Positions 11,691 to 13,965 of a stretch of DNA of 13,965 bases are shown here, in pieces. How positions within the stretch are numbered: position 1 is the stretch's first letter; each line of letters opens with the position of its first letter. The notes under the pieces were generated by a model, which did no database searches, was not told where the DNA came from, and was given only the letters and a program-made list of their open reading frames with translations. This DNA comes from SIG603 sp964369225. Lineage in GTDB: Bacteria; Bacillota; Clostridia; Oscillospirales; Acutalibacteraceae. The DNA lies in contig CAYJER010000055.1 of assembly GCA_964369225.1 (NCBI GenBank), positions 1 through 13,965 of the forward strand. Direction: 5' to 3'. Position numbers and translations under genes: made by a program.

Positions 11691-13627
11691 CAGCTCTTTA
11701 CCTAAGACTTGCAGTAACAGCGCTCAAAAACAACGCTAGACTTTATATAACACACATTCTAACATGCACCGCTTGTATTATGGCAGCATATTTAATGGTT
11801 ATGTACAGATCAAACACAGACATAGTTTCAGAATCAGCGGCTGTCTATCTTAATAACTTTTTCTCAGTTTTATTGTACCCTATGATGATACTTTTCGGGC
11901 TTATTTTCCTTTATGTAAACGGATTTCTAATAAAATCTAGGCTTAAAGAATTTGGTGTATACAATATTTTAGGTGTAAACAAATTTCAGCTTGTAAGAAT
12001 TTTTCTTTACGAATCTGTAGTAGTATTTGTAATCAGCATAGTTTTAGGCATAGCCTTAGGAACAATCTTCTCAAAGGCTTTAATACTACTTCTTTACATG
12101 ATAATGGAGCTTGAACAAGAGGCAAACATGATATTCTCTATGGCAGCCTCGCTAGAAGTTCTAATATATTTTGGGGCAATGTTTGCAGTATGTTTTATAA
12201 TTAACATAACAAAAATTCTTATATCTAAAGCCACTGACTTTTTACAATCATCAAAACAAGGCGAAAAAGAGCCAAAAGTTAAAATCATATTAACAATTAT
12301 AGGTGTTGTTAGCATAGGATACGCCTATTATCTAGCAAACACAATAGAGAGCATAACTGAATCATTAACGCTAATGTTCCCTTTAGTTCTAACGGTAATT
12401 GCAGGAACTTACGCACTTGTAATAGCAGGAAGCATAGCAGTTTTAAAGTTCTTAAAATCAAGAAAAAAGTTTTATTATAAAGAGTCTAACTTTATATCAA
12501 TTTCGGGAATGCTTTACAGAATGAAGAGAAACGCCGCCGGAATTTCAAGTATTTGTGTGCTTTCTTGTATGTTTATAATTACAATCGCTGTCACTACTAA
12601 CCTATATCTAGGCATAAACGACATCACAAAAAAACATAATAAAGAACTTCAAATAGAAATTTATGAAGATGAATACCTACCAAAGGCAGATGCAGCACTT
12701 GAAGGTGTTTTAGAAACTTTTGAAATTGAAAGCTATGACAATATAGAAACACTTACAATAAATATTCTTGAACACGAAAACGGCGTTGTAACTTCAGAAT
12801 ATTACCACACTCTTTACCCTGAAGCTGGCTATAGTTCTAGTTTTGTAAATGTACTTGAAACCTCACAGTACAACGAACTAACAGGCGAACATCAAAAACT
12901 TTTACCAGATGAAATTTTGGTAATAGAAAAAGAAAATCCTATATATTTATATAATGATATTGATTTAGAGGCTTATAGTTCAATAAATAATGTTGCGTTT
13001 GATACTAAATATATCGACAGTGATGTTTTTAAGCATTTTCACAACACAGTTGAAAGAGTTTTAGTGGTTGAAGATTTCTCTGTGTTAATTGACAACAACA
13101 TAACAGGCCAATTTTCTAAGATATTTAACATTCAGCCTGTGGATATATCTGAATCTGACGACATTAAATCCTTTATAAGCAAAAAAGAAATAGGTTTTAG
13201 CTATTCTTCAAATTCAGATTACAGAGAAGATGCTATAGGCATGTATGGAAACTTCTTATTTGCAGGACTGTTTTGCTCGGTGATATTCTTGTTCCTTGTG
13301 GTTTTGATAATGTACTACAAGCAAATAACAGAAGGCTATGAAGACAAGAAAAATTTCGAGATAATGACAAAAGTAGGACTTTCAAAAAAAATGACAAGGA
13401 AAACAATAAGAAGACAAATTCTTATAATGTTCGCCTTGCCGATGGTGTTAGCAATAAGCCATATTCTGTTTGCCTATCAGTTAATAGAGCATATTTGCCT
13501 AGGCCTTCAAGTTGTAAACCTTGACTTTATGCCTATAGTTCTGTTAATTTGCATTTCGGTTTATTTTGTATTTTATATGTGTGCCTATTTTGTTACGGCT
13601 AGAACTTATTATAGATTGGTTTCATAA
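11687..13627 (+). CDS. ABC transporter permease, BceB-like (FtsX family)
   Basis: A 646-residue permease with ten predicted membrane helices: seven between about 18 and 308, then a hydrophilic region of about 210 residues (309-519), then three more at about 520-543, 577-600 and 617-640. The large loop between helices 7 and 8 is the hallmark of Bce-type permeases and is where the peptide or its lipid II-cycle target is thought to be sensed. FtsX-like motifs include the RLKEFGVYNILGV stretch (85-97) and KNFEIMTKVGLSK (555-567). GGAGG sits eight bases before the ATG, within the end of the ATPase gene. In this family the permease passes the signal to the loop-less histidine kinase. A hairpin follows about 50 bases downstream. 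Confidence 0.93.
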   Translation: MTALYLRLAVTALKNNARLYITHILTCTACIMAAYLMVMYRSNTDIVSESAAVYLNNFFSVLLYPMMILFGLIFLYVNGFLIKSRLKEFGVYNILGVNKFQLVRIFLYESVVVFVISIVLGIALGTIFSKALILLLYMIMELEQEANMIFSMAASLEVLIYFGAMFAVCFIINITKILISKATDFLQSSKQGEKEPKVKIILTIIGVVSIGYAYYLANTIESITESLTLMFPLVLTVIAGTYALVIAGSIAVLKFLKSRKKFYYKESNFISISGMLYRMKRNAAGISSICVLSCMFIITIAVTTNLYLGINDITKKHNKELQIEIYEDEYLPKADAALEGVLETFEIESYDNIETLTINILEHENGVVTSEYYHTLYPEAGYSSSFVNVLETSQYNELTGEHQKLLPDEILVIEKENPIYLYNDIDLEAYSSINNVAFDTKYIDSDVFKHFHNTVERVLVVEDFSVLIDNNITGQFSKIFNIQPVDISESDDIKSFISKKEIGFSYSSNSDYREDAIGMYGNFLFAGLFCSVIFLFLVVLIMYYKQITEGYEDKKNFEIMTKVGLSKKMTRKTIRRQILIMFALPMVLAISHILFAYQLIEHICLGLQVVNLDFMPIVLLICISVYFVFYMCAYFVTARTYYRLVS

Positions 13628-13680
13628 GAAAACTTAGAATTTAGTGAAGAGGTAATAGTGAATAGTGAAAAGTTCATGTG

Positions 13681-13700
13681 AAAATCCTTGCGGATTTTTT
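13681..13700 (+). terminator. hairpin downstream of the ABC transporter operon
   Basis: AAAATCC-TTGC-GGATTTT followed by TT, 54 bases after the permease stop codon. It could terminate the operon, but the same hairpin occurs reversed at 8700-8717 in the flank of a repeat element, so it may belong to the repeat. The stem is AU-rich and the T-tract short. Confidence 0.4.
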
Positions 13701-13758
13701 GATTAAAGGCTCTTTAAATAAAATTTTTGTATGTATAAAAATAAACTTATTAAAATAT

Positions 13759-13829
13759 TGTAGGGGAGGGTCTCCATGCCCGAGAGGTAGGTTTAAACTC
13801 CCAGTTTCGGGAGGGCGTGCCTCTTACGA
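13759..13829. repeat. GTAG-headed repeat, copy 7, right arm interrupted
   Basis: Starts TGTAGGGGAGGGTCTCC at 13759. The right arm begins normally (TTTCGGGAGGGCGTG) but is replaced by CCTCTTACGATTTTTGATTT, the conserved left flank of another element (also at 2872 and, in part, 8467). The expected CCCCTACA end is missing. Confidence 0.7.
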
Positions 13830-13869
13830 TTTTTGATTTAAAATTAATTCGTTAAATCTCACAAATTCA

Positions 13870-13913
13870 TGTAGGGGCGACCCTGTGTGGTCGCCCGTGA
13901 GTTTAGTAATAAC
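13870..13913. repeat. GTAG-headed repeat, copy 8, truncated
   Basis: TGTAGGGGCGACC-CTGTGT-GGTCGCCC forms the left-arm hairpin and is followed by GTGAGTTTAGTAATAA. Copy 4 at 5764 continues here with TTTCTAG and a right arm; this copy stops at 13913, where insertion-sequence-like sequence begins. Confidence 0.75.
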
Positions 13914-13965
13914 TGACCCGCCCCCCAAAAGTTAGACCTAAAAAACTAACAAAGGGGGTAAGAAA
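13914..13965 (+). mobile_element. probable left end of an IS3-family insertion sequence
   Basis: Starts TGACCCGCCCCCCAAAAGTT, followed by AGACC, A-rich sequence, CTAAC and the ribosome-binding-like AAAGGGGGTAAGAAA at the window edge. The TG start, the CCCCAAAAGTTAGAC pattern and a transposase ribosome binding site about 45 bases in resemble IS150-type IS3 elements. No coding sequence is inside the window, so family assignment rests on the terminus only. Confidence 0.55.

Overview
The window is AT-rich DNA with Firmicutes-type sigma-A promoters (TTGCAA/TATAAT, often with an extended TGn -10), strong purine-rich ribosome binding sites, and a gene set that fits an anaerobic, probably spore-forming member of the Clostridia: rubrerythrin, a CwlD-type amidase, RadA, LepA and a Bce-type peptide-resistance module. 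The species cannot be named from the sequence.

Layout. The left half (1-7743) is read on the minus strand. In transcription order it holds lepA (elongation factor 4), a TIGR01906/DUF1461-type membrane protein, an NptA-PhoU Na+/phosphate cotransporter with its own promoter and a clear intrinsic terminator, a CwlD-like amidase, radA, and the first 25 codons of rpsB behind a well-formed promoter and a structured leader. A 141-bp divergent promoter region (7744-7884) separates lepA from the plus-strand half. That half starts with rubrerythrin, whose leader carries an inverted repeat that could be a PerR/Fur-family operator. It continues with a complete Bce-like module: OmpR-family response regulator, short intramembrane-sensing histidine kinase, ABC ATPase, and a ten-helix FtsX-type permease with a large loop. 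A TGACA-AATT-TGTAA palindrome overlapping the kinase stop codon matches the operator type described for BceR/GraR regulators, so the transporter genes are probably induced by the two-component system beside them.

The most unusual content is between the genes. Almost every intergenic gap carries a short GC-rich element starting TGTAGGGG and ending CCCCTACA. Each arm can fold on itself and also pairs with the other arm, and GTAG sits at the foot of the hairpin. This architecture resembles REP/REPIN elements mobilised by RAYT transposases. I count about nine full or partial copies: some with arms from different subtypes, some nested in one another, and one cut by what looks like the left end of an IS3-family insertion sequence at the right edge. 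Two further repeat families, each seen twice, lie in gene leaders. One (5654-5722 and 9471-9538) sits in sense orientation just upstream of the start codons of two unrelated membrane-protein genes and can fold as a three-way junction. The other (1963-2030 and 10841-10910) ends in a tight GTCGGG/CCCGAC hairpin.
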